Source: Holothuria scabra
Taxonomy: Eukaryota > Echinodermata > Holothuroidea > Aspidochirotida > Holothuriidae
DNA length: 64,000 bases
Direction: 5' to 3'
NCBI GenBank assembly: GCA_037179385.1
Contig: CM074187.1
Location: 6,324,001-6,388,000, forward strand
Below the pieces are notes generated by a model. That model was not told the origin of the DNA and did no database searches. It saw only the letters and a program-made list of their open reading frames with translations. Positions 1-43,800 of the stretch are shown in pieces; position 1 is the stretch's first letter, and every line of letters begins with the position of its first letter. A program made the translations under genes and the position numbers.

Positions 1-53
1 GGGGCCTTCAAATGCTTCCCCCCCCTGTCGGGGAAATCCTGGCGCCACCCCTG
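1..53. mobile_element. Terminal fragment of a hAT-like MITE
   Basis: Positions 38-53 read CCTGGCGCCACCCCTG, identical to the right terminus of the complete element at 6180-6492. A pyrimidine-rich run precedes it, as in that copy. Only the right end is inside the window, so the length and duplication cannot be checked. Confidence 0.55.
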
Positions 54-59
54 ATAGAA

Positions 60-260
60 GGGCCTCATATTTCATGTTGTGTAAAAGAAGGACTCGCTTT
101 GCATTGTGTGTGAAAGGTCTCATATTACATGGCGTTGCATATGGACTCACATTGAAGGATGTGTGAAAGGACACACAATGCATGTTGTGTGAATCAAAGG
201 GCTCACTTTGCACAGTGTGTAAAAGGACTCTAACTGCATGCTGTTGCTGATGGCTTTATT
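60..260. repeat. Degenerate short tandem repeat
   Basis: The phrase 'aaaggrctcay-ttt/ttgcat-gtgtgtg' recurs about five times with variable spacing of roughly 30-45 bp. No coding potential is seen. The boundaries are approximate. Confidence 0.4.
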
Positions 261-483
261 GTGCATTGTCAAGCTGAAATTGGCCTCACTTTGATTTCTA
301 CATTTCAGGCTCGGTAGGAATAAAAATTTGACCCATTTGACCGACCTGTATGGTGCAGGAGACACCAACTACACCATACTTTAGTCCTATCCCTCAGGAA
401 TTGCTATAAAGTAGTGGTTCCATATGGCTGGAAATGATCATAGGTTTCACTTTGGAGGCCTTACAAGTATAGGTGTGTATGTG

Positions 484-920
484 TGTGTGTTTGTGACACT
501 TGCTTGTAAACACGATATCTTAAGATAGGATTGCCCGACAATTTTCATACTTGGTATATAGATTTGTCATGTTGAGAGGAAGAACCCTTTGTTTTTGGTA
601 CAGGTCAAACGTCATTTGAGGTCACCAGCGGTAAAATTGGGAAACACCGAAAATGGCTTGTAAACATGATATCTTCAGTTAGGAGAGACCAACACTCTTT
701 ATATTTGGTATATAGATTTATCATGTTGAGAGGAAGAACCCTATAGTTTTTGGTAGAGGTCAAAGGTCATTTGAGGTCAATAGCAGTAAAATTGCGAAAA
801 CTTCGAAAATGGCTTGTAAACACGATTTCTTCAGAAAGGAGTGGCCGATAATCTTCATATTTGGTATATAGGTCAAAGGTCATTTGAGGTCACCAGCGGT
901 AAAACTGTGAAAATTCTGTG
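484..920 (+). repeat. Tandem repeat of ~155 bp, three copies
   Basis: Units begin with GCTTGTAAACAYGAT at 502, 656 and 812, giving spacings of 154 and 156 bp. The third copy has an internal deletion. Each unit ends with GAGGTCA-type half-sites; copies two and three hold a perfect AGGTCAAAGGTCA (757-769 and 870-882), and copy one has a one-base variant at 602-614. The array lies upstream of the candidate first exon of the TSP1/EGF gene. It has no coding potential. Confidence 0.75.
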
Positions 921-1466
921 CCTAAAATGTAAAGAAAAACCTATCAAACACTGTCAATTTGAAAGCAGGTAAGGCATTTGATGGCAAGGAATCACTAAGC
1001 CTTTGGGCTTTCTGGTTAAGTTTTGAAACATTAAACCGAAACTCATCAGAATCGAAACACTGGGGAATCATTTTATGCAATCTGTTTGAATCTTTTATGG
1101 GATAAATTCAGGTAAAACTCATAGTTACTCATAGGACGTTACATGTTCGTGGATGCCTTTGTAGGATTTTTTTGAATATTCAGTGCAAGATAAGCCTAGA
1201 ATCCGTGACAAAATGTTTGAACAAAATGTCAGGTGATTGCTATAGAGTAACTCTTAAAGGCAGCTGAGTTGGTTACCCAACCCTGTAACCTTATGTTGGT
1301 CTGTCTGACGGATATTTCGTAAATCTCTGAATAACAACACTGAACGGAGGGTGCGAGGGTTTTGTTAAATACGGTACGGTTATTTGCCACCTCAAACTCC
1401 AAATTTAACCGAAGTGTACCACATTTCTCAATTAACACAGCTCTTTGATTGACATAAGATCACAAA

Positions 1467-32137
<30,671 letters not shown>

Positions 32138-32295
32138 CACTGCAAAAGTGACGGTGGGCTTCAACTCGCTCGGAATACCTTCAAAAATGCTGCACGAAGA
32201 ATTTAATACAAAACGAGTCAAGAACCATGTGAATCCTGCGGTTTTGATCTCCATTTTAGACACAAAATAAAGTTGCATTGTTTTAAATGGCGAGA
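32138..32295 (+). terminator. 3' UTR with polyadenylation signal
   Basis: AATAAA at 32266-32271, 129 nt after the stop, followed by a T-rich stretch (TTGCATTGTTTTAAATGG), the usual arrangement for cleavage some 10-30 nt later. Confidence 0.65.
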
Positions 32296-35160
32296 GCAGA
32301 CATGGGGCGAATTTTAAAAATAAAATTTGCAATATCACCATGTGTATCTTTGAACACCATTACATTACGAAAATAATTATTTATAGTTGTGTCTTTTTAT
32401 AACTTTCATACAGAAAGCCAGAAATAAGCACATGTTTGCTTTGGTGTGGAAATTACTAATTTGCCTTTAAGAAAGTAAATTACTATTTTCTATATTGGAA
32501 AACAAAGTACAGTCCCTGAGACCTTACCCTTCCATGATAGGCATCAATTCGTGAGCAAATGCCTCGACCTCCCATCCCCTCACCTCGGGTTTATACCTTG
32601 GTCTCCATTCGGGGCTGATCCAAATTTTTTGCTAAATAACTTCCCAAAATTTTCCAAAATTCCCAAGTAAAAGTACAGTTCTGACTTTATTTTCCCCGTT
32701 GTGTGTAAACCGACTTTATGCAATGTCGCTTTCCTAATGTTAGTGATTTTCCATATGGGAAAGCACAGAAGTAATAAAATTGATGAAGACAGAACTATGG
32801 TTACTTACTGGAATAAGAATCTGCATCAGTGAAGCGTGCTTAGTACAAGAGCGGGAATTCAGAGTTGAAAAGAGGGCAGTGGGGTATCAAGCTCTCGTGT
32901 TCAGTGTCGTTGTGTTTCAGTTTCAAAAAGGTGCACTATAATGTTATTTATGCTTCTTTTGGTTATTATGAAGTCAAAGGAGCAAAATTTGTACTCGCGG
33001 AATTAGCCCGCCCATTTTGAAAAATACTGGATTCGCCACGTCAGTACTTAGTGAGCATAGTGATTACAATGGATTACTAAAATGAATTATGCTGCAAAAG
33101 TATGGTGAAGCATTAACCGCAATAAGAAATATTGTTTAAAGCTTGTATTTTGGATAGTACAATATCTGAAATGTTTTATGTAAAATACACTTGCTTCATT
33201 TTGCCTCTCGTCTTTGTTTGCATTCATAAATTTATTTATTGCTTTTCAAACTTTTCGACTTTTTCAGTCTCTTAGCTAGAGATGTAAATAGTTTCTTGTG
33301 AAAGCTGTAGATGTATACGTTTATATAAAGTGACTTTAAATCGTAGAAATTTTTACAGTATTTAACAGGCTATCAGAAATCAGTACAAAGCTTTAGATTG
33401 ACATAGTTTTGTAATGAGTTGGATACGGATTCTTCCAATAATAAGAAGCATATAAATGTCGAGTAATTCTGGCAATGAAACTACAATAACTTGACTTCAG
33501 TAAAAATGGTTTTAATTCTTTAGGATTTGGAATGAAGTAACCCGAAGACAGCGATAAATTTCAAAAAACTGTCACGAGGCGATATGGATCAGTGTTACAG
33601 ATATAAAAACTAACACCCCTGTTACGGCTCGCAGGGAGTAGTTTGTACCGTGGCTAAAAAGGTGAATTCAAATTGGGCCAATTGAAGGAACAGCGCACCA
33701 AAGGTGGAATGACAAGAGGAAGAAAGTGGACCAGTTTTTGTTTTGGTAATGGTTGATTTCTCTTGATCCATACAAGATATTACTGGTACAGATTTATCCA
33801 TTTTGGATGTTTTCTATCCCGAGGGTAAATCCTAAAAGCGATTTCAATCCCTCCAACGGTTCCTGTTTTTAGGGTTGGCATCATTCAGGCACCAAACATG
33901 GATTTTTCATCACTACCTTAAATATTTAATGAGGATGACGTGACCCTGTCACCAGTGGCGCAAGCGCTAATTGACCCGATAAATCTTTTAAATGCCATTA
34001 TTTACCTAAATAGCATTCACGCGTTAATAAGTATGGTAACGAGTAATGATGTGAGGCAACCGTTAATCTAGAGCTTTTGTTTTTCACAGATGACACATAA
34101 ACTAATTGGAAAACAATTTGCAACTGCAATTTGACAAAGATTCATATAACAGACTTTAAGATACACTTGTCCGTTTACAAAGTGACAAAATATAACTATT
34201 TACCGTCCATCCACTAACTTTGAGAGAGTATATAGCCCACAGCGATGGGATACACCTATAGCTGAAAGTTCGCTTTCTCAATTTGTATTTTCTGAAAAAT
34301 GCACTATATTGGTTTTTGTTGTTGGTTCGTGGGGTTGTATAGGGATAAAAAAAGCCTCTGTGGTGATGGTAGAGAGCCTAACATTGCCGAAATGCTAAAT
34401 TACGTAAGGTGAAGGCCATTAATTCTTCACTGGGAGGGTTCAAGAAATATTCCTACTAGCTTATGGGCAGATACGCATAGCACTGGACCACAAATTTCCA
34501 TGGAGCAGAAATCTCAGTTTCGCAATCGGTGGTTGCTCATTGATTCGGACGATTGACACCAAATTAAAAAAAACATGCAGAGTATAAAAAGTTATACACA
34601 AAATCAACAGAAGGTGCTCCGCTAAAAATGAGGTCCTTCACGAGCAATAAACTGCCATCGAGCAATAAACTGGGTTTGTCTCTTTGCAAGGAACATATGA
34701 AGGCAGATGTGAGAGGAAGCCAGAAGTGATTTTTGGGGGGAGAAAGGGAAGTTTGAGAAGCGACGATTCACTCTTTAATGTTTATACTGTTTTTGATTTC
34801 TTCCTTGGGTGGATTTAAGTCCTTCGTGTGCGTACTGGCTGGCTTCCATGACGCGCCAGAAATATTTATTGAAATAAACTTACGCTACGAAACTCTCTGT
34901 TTGTTATAAAGAAATCAAGGTGCTATTATTCCCTTTTCAGTTTGTTTGACGATTTTTGTAGCATAAAAGGGTGATTACAAAGACATTCTTAAAACAGCAA
35001 TACATTAAAAGGGGAGGGTAAACCCATGATATTATTTATAAAATAATTAACTTTTAACATATTAAAATAGTGTAATTATATTTATTTTTTTAATTGCTGT
35101 AGCTTTGTAATTTTGTGGGTCTAGACATTACTTCTTAATTTGGAACGTTCAACGACTGTT

Positions 35161-35202
35161 TGATTTATTTATTTGTGTGTGTGTGTGAGGGGGGGGGGGG
35201 GT
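35161..35202. repeat. Microsatellite (ATTT/GT)n with G-run
   Basis: TTTATTTATTT is followed by about seven GT pairs and a run of 12-13 G. Such G-runs recur in the window (4207, 6212, 6910, 30487, 36443) and their lengths should be treated as sequencing-sensitive. Confidence 0.9.
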
Positions 35203-36664
35203 TAGTAACGCTGTTTGTTGTATAAAGGCATGGAGGGAATGTTGCTCATATAGGGTATATTCCCCCGACCAGTCAGAAGCTGGGAGGCATGAGAGTCTGT
35301 GATGTAATTTCGTTGGGACACTAATGAGATTTTGGTTACCATCGGTTGCAGTATCTGGTAACATAAAATATGACACCGACAGCGATGTTTATACCTGAAG
35401 ACCCAACATCTGCAAGGCTCCTACATCCTCCTCGTTATTTGTGCTGTTCCGTAATTGTTAATGTAATCCCTCCTAGTTTCAGCCTGCTCATCTGATATCG
35501 AAAAGCTATTCCTTCAAGAAAATTGATAGCATTAGCTGTTTGTGTGAATTCACTTGTTTCACCAAGTCTTATTCTACATAAGCTGAAAAGTGGTACAAAT
35601 TTTCCTGCTGTAAGGTAGCGAAGGATTTCCGTAAGCTATACAACTGTCCAAGTTTGATGAGACATTTCATATGACGTCAGCATTTGCCACCACACCTGCA
35701 ATGATGGGTTTGTCAGAGGTACTCATGCACAGCTGCACCACTGGTGAAAATGAAGTATTGGTGAATAAATTGTTCGCCGCTTGGTACTTGTAGTTTCCAA
35801 CAAAACTCCGAAAGGCTAAAACAGACAACTGTCGAGAGGGCAGGATCTTGACAGTCAAAAAGCAAACTGCCCTCAGCGTGACCGTCGTGACGTCCATCCT
35901 TAGTCAATACAGCCCTGGAAGCTTCTTAAGTCAAGCGTTTAGCTAAGAATTTCATGGATTACATGACAATATTGCAAACAGTGATTACTGTATTATATAG
36001 TTGTGGTGTTTGAGAATGAAACAAGCATTTTGTTACCTATGTTTTGACATATTTATACTGCCAGTGGAGTCGGTTAAACTTGGGGGCTCATTGGAGTAAA
36101 TGTATTCAAGTGAGGTGTCACTGATGCGTACGAATAACTGTAAAATCACATCAAAAATGCAGTTTTAGTGAACATCGTGTGATTGCTACCAACTGTCAGT
36201 TTGATGGAACTGAATAAATTTTTTACAATGGATGTTAAAAAACTAGCATTTGTTGCATTTTCATTTTACATTGTCAGGTTTTAGTCAAAAGCCAGCATAC
36301 AAATCATGAATTAGTTCTATCATACCATGCACATATGTGGCATTACACACTTAAACAATCAAAATTACAGAAGTTTATGTAAACTCCGAACTGCAGCTCT
36401 TCTTTTACAAAGAAGATGAAACAATGCCACAAGTACAGGACCGGGGGGGGGGGGGAATGAGCATAAAAACCTTTTGGATCAATACCTACTGGATATGCCA
36501 CACCAATACTCGACACTTCCAAAAAAAAATAAAAAAACTATCAAAAAAGATTTTTTAACTGATGCTGTATAGAGTGATATTGACCATAGAATGCTGAGAA
36601 AAGCACTGCCAAAACGTAACATGAGGAACATGATGGTGTTGAAGATGGTAAGTATGAACAAGGA

Positions 36665-36897
36665 GTTAGTTAGTTTTACAGCCCAGTTTCCAACCTACTT
36701 GTACAAGTCAAGCAGGCCATGGCCTTTTTCCAGTTGCGGCTGACTGGCTTGTTTTCCCCACTCCATTGCATATGCGGAGCATCATGCACAGTAGGTTCCA
36801 TTTTTAGAGTCTTTAGTATGACTCGACCTGGGAATCGAACCCAGGCCTTCTGCGTGAGAGGTGGATGTTGTTACTGCTAGACCTAACACGGGGTCCC
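36665..36897 (-). mobile_element. tRNA-derived SINE, near full length
   Basis: On the minus strand it starts CCCCGTGTTAGGTCTAGCAG (tRNA-like 5' half), then GGGTTCGATTCCCAGGTCG (B box). The body carries AAAACAAGCCAGTCAGCC, AACTGGAAAAAGGCC and GTTGGAAACTGGGCTGTAAA, ending in CTAACTAACT. The last word is probably the short tail repeat. It defines the family with fragments elsewhere in the window. Confidence 0.8.
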
Positions 36898-37351
36898 ATT
36901 ATGAACAAGGAATACCATCTTGATGATAGCAAGACGTACTGTGTTGATAAAACCAAAACAGGAGAATATGTATAAGAAACAACTTGTTGAACATAACTGT
37001 ATTCTCAAGTACCTAGCCTCTGGAAGGGGCAACCTCTCCAAGTCCAGATACAAAATGCAGCTGCCAAGTGTTTAAGTGTGTAATGACAACTTTCCGAACC
37101 AGACATTTACCACACACATTATGAGTCCTTATGAGAAGCCAAATCCTTGCTCTGTCAAAACCAATGCTGTCAATTCAATGAGGGAATACCTACCCTCTAG
37201 TCCAAAAGCCTCATTACCCTCTTCTAACAGCCACATCAAGGTGGCTGGTGACTATTTTCCAAAAACAGGTGAGGAAAATTTGCTGAAGCAATGCTTGTGC
37301 AAGAAAATTGAATAATAACTAAGGTCATCCAATTTGATCAGGTGCACTGCA

Positions 37352-37590
37352 AGCCAAATGCATGGTCAAGCAGTTAGGGCATCTGACTTGCTGTCAGGAG
37401 GTTTGGCTGGGTCATACCAAAGGCTTTAAAACTGGAAACTACTGCCTTAAAGCATGGTGCTTAGATAAACAATGGAGTAGGGAAAACAAGCCAGTTAGCC
37501 ACAAATGGAAAAAGGCCTTGGCTAGCTCCACCTTCACCAATTGCGTAGAAATTGGGCCGTAAAACTCCAACTAGCCGTCTAACTAACAAC
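37352..37590 (+). mobile_element. tRNA-derived SINE, plus-strand copy
   Basis: Head TCAAGCAGTTAGGGCATCTG is followed by an eroded B box, GGGAAAACAAGCCAGTTAGC, AAATGGAAAAAGGCC, AATTGGGCCGTAAAACTCC and CTAACTAAC. Same family as 36665-36897, opposite orientation, ~450 bp apart. Confidence 0.75.
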
Positions 37591-38477
37591 AAGCAAATGA
37601 AAGTTTGTTTTCAAACAGACAAACTATCTTCTTTTTTTTTTTTAAATAAACATTTTAAATGTTGGGATAAATTTCATTGACCAATTTAAAATTTGTTCTT
37701 GGTAGGACCTTGTTCCATTCCTTAGTTTTCATAAGATGTGTCACATATTGTCCTTCTTGGTAATTTTACTTTCCCCCAAAAATATAAAAGTGCAATTTAG
37801 CTCTCAAATTATGTAAATATACATTCAGCAATATTTTTGACAATGTCCACCTCATTGCTGATGATTGCAGTGTGCAATATTCTTCCAGTTCATTTATTTT
37901 ACCCATAGGACCATTCAACAAGGAGGCTCATCTTCGAGGCGACATTTCTGAAGGAGTTCAATGAAAACATAAAAGAGTTATGAAAAAGACCAATCCTTTT
38001 ATGCACCACAACTAAAGAGCTCCCTCCCTTGACTTGCAAAAAAAAAAATGATAAATATATATTCTGGCATGATTAAAGATTTCTTTCCAAGTGAAAATTT
38101 ATCAATACAGAGCTGAAGAAAATATAATCAGTATTTGAAATGTCATCAATGACCACTTGCTATGAAGGGTCATTCCAAACTTAGCATTTCTAATAATGGT
38201 ATCATGGACGTGAACACCATTCTGCTTGTAAAAGTGCTGCGGCAGAAGTTATATGCTCAATGTGCTAACCAAGTCAGAAATTGCCCAGATCAAGGAAGAA
38301 AGTCCAAATTTTTGGTTTTCTCAAGCCCATTTGGATGGATAGTTTTTGAGAGATTTGAACAAAGCAAGGTAAAAGCTGTTGCCAACTTCATGACGCCAAA
38401 AGATACAAAGCATATTGATATGGTATCTCAAGATTTACCCATACATATGACAGAATAGCTATTTTTCAATTATGCTC

Positions 38478-38602
38478 GGCACATTATAAGGAATGGAGCA
38501 CGTAAAGTGAGTCACACCTGGAAAAAAAATGCAGTCTGCCCATGAAACCGTTTGGTTAGAAACTGAACCATGCAACTCCACCTAACTAAATGAACATTGT
38601 AC
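38478..38602 (+). mobile_element. SINE fragment
   Basis: AATGGAGCACGTAAAGTGAG, CACCTGGAAAAAAAATGCAG, GTTAGAAACTGAACCATGCA and ACTCCACCTAACTAAAT match the 3' part of the SINE at 37352. Confidence 0.65.
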
Positions 38603-39696
38603 TGCAGTGAAAAATTGATACCACTGGGCTTTACAGGTTGACAGGCTTTCTAGATTCAATAGAAATAAAATTAGGCCTACGAACAAAGCCTTGAAAGAAA
38701 TGTTTGAGAGAAAGACTAGAAACTCTGCAGGTTGATCAATTTTAGAGATGTTTATTTATTTAAGTGAGATGCACTGTCACAGAAAATTTGTCCTTTATTA
38801 TAATATCAAAGCAAGTTCTTGAAAATGATCACAATGTCCACACAAAAAGTTTGGGTTTTATCAATCCTTGTGGCCATATAAGTAAGAGATCTAATCTGAC
38901 AATCTCACATTTTTTATCTGCTTCCATAGAAACACTTAACACCATAAGTGGCTTAATAAATACTAAATAGACTATGATTCTGAATCTTAGAGATACTTAA
39001 TTCCATCCAAGGAGAGAAACATATTCAGGAAAGATAATTCAAATGAAGTCCATTGTAAAATACCATCAGTCCTCATGATTACTGATCTTAAGGCATATTT
39101 GGCTACCTATTCAACCTATAGTACTGTATAACAACAGAATCTTTACAATGTCACCTCCATGTAATTGTACTAGGGCCTAGTGTTGCAAAACACCTGGTCA
39201 CCTTAGCAATGTATTTGCACAGTAAATTTTATGAGTGTTGACTTCTTCCATGAAATTTGCTAAAACACTTGCCACTGATGTAACAGCAAATTGTGTACCA
39301 CATTATATGACAACAGAAGAAGATTACAAGCTCTTTTTCAAATATGCAGCATAGTTGCCAACTTTTGTCATCTCAGAAAACAAAAACATGTAACAGATGA
39401 TCTCACTGTGCAGAGTCAGACCTTGGAATTTGGAGGCCTGCCAGCGTGATTGTGATCACATATCACTCACCTCAAATCATTGTTGAGGGGGTGTGATTTT
39501 ATGGGACAACCTAAATGAAGGATGTTAGCTCATATAAATCTTCTGAAGTTAGATAAAGCAGCACTCCTACCACACTCCTTAATTTTTGGAGTAATGTGAT
39601 TTGTAACACACCTGGAAATTCTAGAAATTAAGGCCTGTTGAGTGGACAAGATTTCCTAAAATAAGCAGCGTTCACAAGGCAAAATCCTCTTTTCAA

Positions 39697-39888
39697 TGGC
39701 GTAGCCACAGGTGAGGTTTGGGGGGTTGGAACCCCCCCCCTCCATAACCCTACCTTGTATTGCAAAAAACACCTAAAATAGCGGATTTTTTTCTCTATCC
39801 TTAGACTTTTCCCTCATATCGTGCTCCAACCCCCCCTCCCCCATGACACCAAAACCCTCCCCATGGCACAATCCTGGCTATGCACCTG
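39697..39888. mobile_element. Short MITE, CAATGGCGTAGCC termini
   Basis: CAATGGCGTAGCCA opens and TGGCTATGCACCTG closes a ~190-bp block rich in C-runs (CCCCCCCCCTCC, CCCCCCCTCCC). The ends are imperfect inverted repeats of the CAGTGGCGTAGC type. The flanks CCTCTTTT and TCACTTTT are only partly alike. Confidence 0.55.
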
Positions 39889-40714
39889 TCACTTTTCCTC
39901 TATAAATGTTCATAATGTGTGTAGGAGTCACTTTAGGTGTATGCAGAAATTGAATTCATTTTTTTGGAAGCCATTGCTTTACAATTTTTCAGATCATTTC
40001 TAGATATACCCTAATGTTAAAAGTCAGGAAATGTGAACATTGTGATTTTCATGGGCTTTTAAAGCACAGAAAATGGAACAATTTTGATTTTTAAAACAGA
40101 ATAATTGGCAAGCTTAGTACAGTCTAACAGTATTGCCAAGAGTCATTGAATAAAACATCAAAATTGTGTGGTTAACTTGGAAATTTGTGGGTCTTAAGTT
40201 AGAAGTGATTACACAAGACCTTGTACATGTTATATTATACTCCTGCTTACATAGCAGCTCTGGTAATGATGGCATGACACAGAAAGGGACAAAATAGTGC
40301 TAGTGAATTAATCAATAAATTGTGAATTAAAATAAAAATAATTGACAATTCTTGAATGAGTCATTAGTGTAACTTGTGACCAACTGTGCAATGTTTGTAA
40401 TCAAAATTAGAATTCATTACCGACTGACAATTCTTGGGTAGCAAATAAAATGAAATGGAATTGCTATGCAAATCCAGTTTTTTTTGTCCCTTTCAGAGTG
40501 TATGTAAGAAAGTACTTTTCATCACCAAAACAACAAAATTTTGTCCACATTATTTGATAAGGCATTCTGAGTGTGTTAAACACCACAAAACCTTTTCGTA
40601 GTGACAGCAACACATAATTGCACATTTTTAATATTATTGTGTCATACAAGCAGCAATAATCTTTGAGTCCACAGGACAGGTATGACGTCAATCCTCAAAC
40701 AAAAGGATGTGTTG

Positions 40715-40826
40715 TTACCTATAGCCCACAGTTTCATCCAAAAAGGTGGCAAACTTCTCGGGCTCTCCTCTTGGGAATGGTTTTAGTGTAGAGATGTCCA
40801 GATTGTCAAGAAGATCCCCTAAGGTG
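40715..40826 (-). CDS. ALG13: ALG13 exon 4 (C terminus)
   Basis: The minus-strand acceptor is a long T-run then CAG. The phase-2 entry reads [20 protein letters not shown] then [17 protein letters not shown] and TAA at 40717-40715. The [15 protein letters not shown] block matches the C-terminal helix of ALG13 that contacts ALG14 in the yeast complex (family knowledge). Confidence 0.95.
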
Positions 40827-43800
40827 CTGAAAAAAAAAAATAAATGAGAAGAAAAAAATGTTGTCACAACAGCAAAATAAGTACAAGGTATTGGGCATTA
40901 ACTCAATTCTGTGTGATAAAAATTGCAACATTGCTTCATGGCAGAAATAGTCATTTAATATCCAACTAAGCTGACCCAGAGATACAGTACAACTTTTATA
41001 CATATGTGCATTACAGTTGATACATACCAAGTCCAGGACGTATGTATCTTGACACTCTAGGAATATGTCTCTTTAAATATAATTTGAATATAATTGGCAT
41101 CGGCACTGTGAAAATGTTTACACTGACCAAAAAGACAGAAATTCATGATTTATTAGCAATGGTGTAAAATATATTCATGGTTTTCCAGGCCTTAAGTTTT
41201 AGATTTTCCAGGTGTGCTACAAATCACATTCCTCTGGAAATTTGAGAGTCAGGTAGGTGTACTGTTTAAAGGTAAAGAGCAGTCCTCGCAAACTTATTTT
41301 GAAGAAAAAAACTAAATAACACAAATTTCATCTTATTTCTCTTCAAAGTATCTTTCATTACATTTTAAGACTTTCCTGTTGCATATTCAAGGTAAACGAA
41401 GCAGTTATTTATGGTAAATTTCACATTTGAAGAGAAAAAACATTGTCACATGACTCCCAACAGCCAATCATGAAACTGGGCAGTCTACGACACTTCATCA
41501 ATTAATTTATTTATATGTGTTCCCATATTTTACCTGCAAAAAATGCACTCCTTACAGCAGTTTGAGGTGAGTGGTGGTGTGCATTCATGCTAACATGCCT
41601 AAAAATTCAAGGTATGTTTTTCAAACTATTTTGTTGGGCAAGACAAGTTTACAAAAAAGAAAGGATGTCCCACCTCAGTCATGTTTCACGAAGATTTAAA
41701 TTTCTACATATATATATAGTATATCATTTTATCTTCAATGTAACATTAAGCTAGTGAGCCACAACTGGAAAAAGGGCCATGACCTGCTTGACTTGAACCA
41801 ATTGGTCGGAAACTGGGCTGTTACCTAACCTACCATAATCAATGCTACATTAAAAGCAATTAGGGCTAGTAAAACTCTGTCCTTGCACTTTATAGCTACT
41901 GTACAGCAGGTCTGGTAGAGGTGTGTAAATACATTTGATATAGTGCACAACACAGTCAAAGGTTTTCTGAGGTGCTTCACATTAAAAATTAAATTCACTG
42001 AGTCTTAGATGCTTTTTTAAACAGGTAACTTTTTAGCTAAGCTTTTATTGCAATACTTGAACTGCATTTGATGGTTGTCTAGCAACAGACTATTACATTC
42101 TGACGAAAAGTTGCATTCAGCTGCTGATAAGGGTTTTTTTTTATAGTACACTGTAAGAAATTCTTCCCTTGTCCAAAAGTAACATTAAAGGGAGATCTTA
42201 GCTGCACTCTGGTAAACACATTGTAGACAAAACCAAAACTCATGTTTGAGACACTTAATGAAGTTTAAGATTTACACTTCTAATGACATTTGGTTTTGTC
42301 TTTGTCTATTAAATTTCTTTCAAGATATTGTGAACAAACCAACTTGTAGGTTTGTCAATATTACCAGCACATTGAACCAAAAGTTTGGAAGGTATCAAAC
42401 TGTAACAAACCAAATCAACCACAAGCTGAGAGCACTTCTGAATATGTTTTGGTATTTGGCATTGCTGAGGTAAAATGCCAAAGCACATTAAGTAAAAATA
42501 TTGCACAAGCATGAAATGAGGAATAAAGGATCTCAACCTAGTAGAGGATTTAATGCTAAGGTTAAGTGTATTGAATATTGCTGAAGTAAATATATTTTTT
42601 GCCATACCAAACCATTTATTCAGAAAATGTGGTCATATATTATATTATACCTTGGAGTAGCGTAAAGTAAATGACCATCTTTATAAAGCTGTAAGGCTAA
42701 TTCTATCTGGTGATTCCCCATTAAAAGTTCATTTATGACAACAATCATTGGTTTGTTGGCTTCCATGGTCTCCAGGACACTCCCAGCACCTGAAAAAACA
42801 AAATCAGTGAAAGTATTAAATGAAAATATGACACAGAATTTGCCTACAATAGTACCGACAATATTTACATCTTTACCTTTTTGGCACATTTTACAAAAAA
42901 AGGTGAAGCCGTCCTGTTAACTTACAAAGCTCAAATTACAAGCGTTAACCATTGATGTTTTTTCATACTGTTTAAACTCAATTTTATAGTTTTTTTTAAA
43001 CCAGCCCAAAAGAATAGCTTTGTGACCCCAGTATGTGTTGTGACCCCAGGTTAAGGGAATCATGATCTAAGAGTTCTTGCTGGAGAATAGTATATAAGGG
43101 TGTTCCAGTGTCAATTTCATAGGATCTCAAATAAATGCGAATGATTTTTTTGTCACACTCCTTTTAAACCCCACACCTACAGTTGGTCCATAACTCAAAA
43201 TATTCCTATTTACAGACATGATATGTTTGTCAAAATAAGACTTCCAGTGGCTTCAAGGTTACAAAATGTTATGTTATACTAGCAGATTGCTTCAAAAATC
43301 TTTTGTTGTTTTATAGAATTGAAGTAATTAATTTGACCTGGAAAATTCACACTAGTGAAAAATTGGATAATGTTTGTTTGAGGTTGTGCTAAAAGTTTGG
43401 TGAGTGCAAAGGTAGATTCTTTAAAAGTGTTTGCATATTTCATTTTCATGTGTGAACATTTAAAAAAATACAAAAGATACTCAATTAACCTGCTGGCATG
43501 ACATCACAGATTTCTCACTAGAGCACAATCGGTGCTGGTGGCTCAAACCTGTTGAATTTGTGCAAAGTGATGACTTCCAAAGGCAAGAAAATCACTTCCC
43601 ATGCAATGGGTACAGGGACTGTACTTGTCACACATGGCTATTATTTCTTGAACAGATGTACCCACAATTCAGAATGTTTTAAATTCTCTCAGGTAAAATG
43701 ACAAGGAACTTAATACTTTTAATAATGGTTACCTTTCTCTTTGGTGAAGCCTTAAAGTGAGAAGCCTCTGTTGCCGTGCTTTCTATTTTAGCAGATCTAA

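Larger units (their letters stand above)
32300..40714. other. Intergenic, repeats only
   Basis: No coding gene is recognised on either strand between the 3' end of the TSP1/EGF gene and the last ALG13 exon; open stretches stay near or below 100 codons without domains. SINEs at 36.7, 37.4 and 38.5 kb, a short MITE at 39.7 kb and simple repeats are listed separately. The 3' UTR of ALG13 must occupy the right-hand end; TTTAAT at 40627-40632 (ATTAAA on the minus strand) is one possible signal. Confidence 0.6.

Noticed and set aside
484..920. CRISPR-like array
   Set aside because: The units are whole 155-bp tandem copies with no short repeats and unique spacers, and the DNA is eukaryotic.
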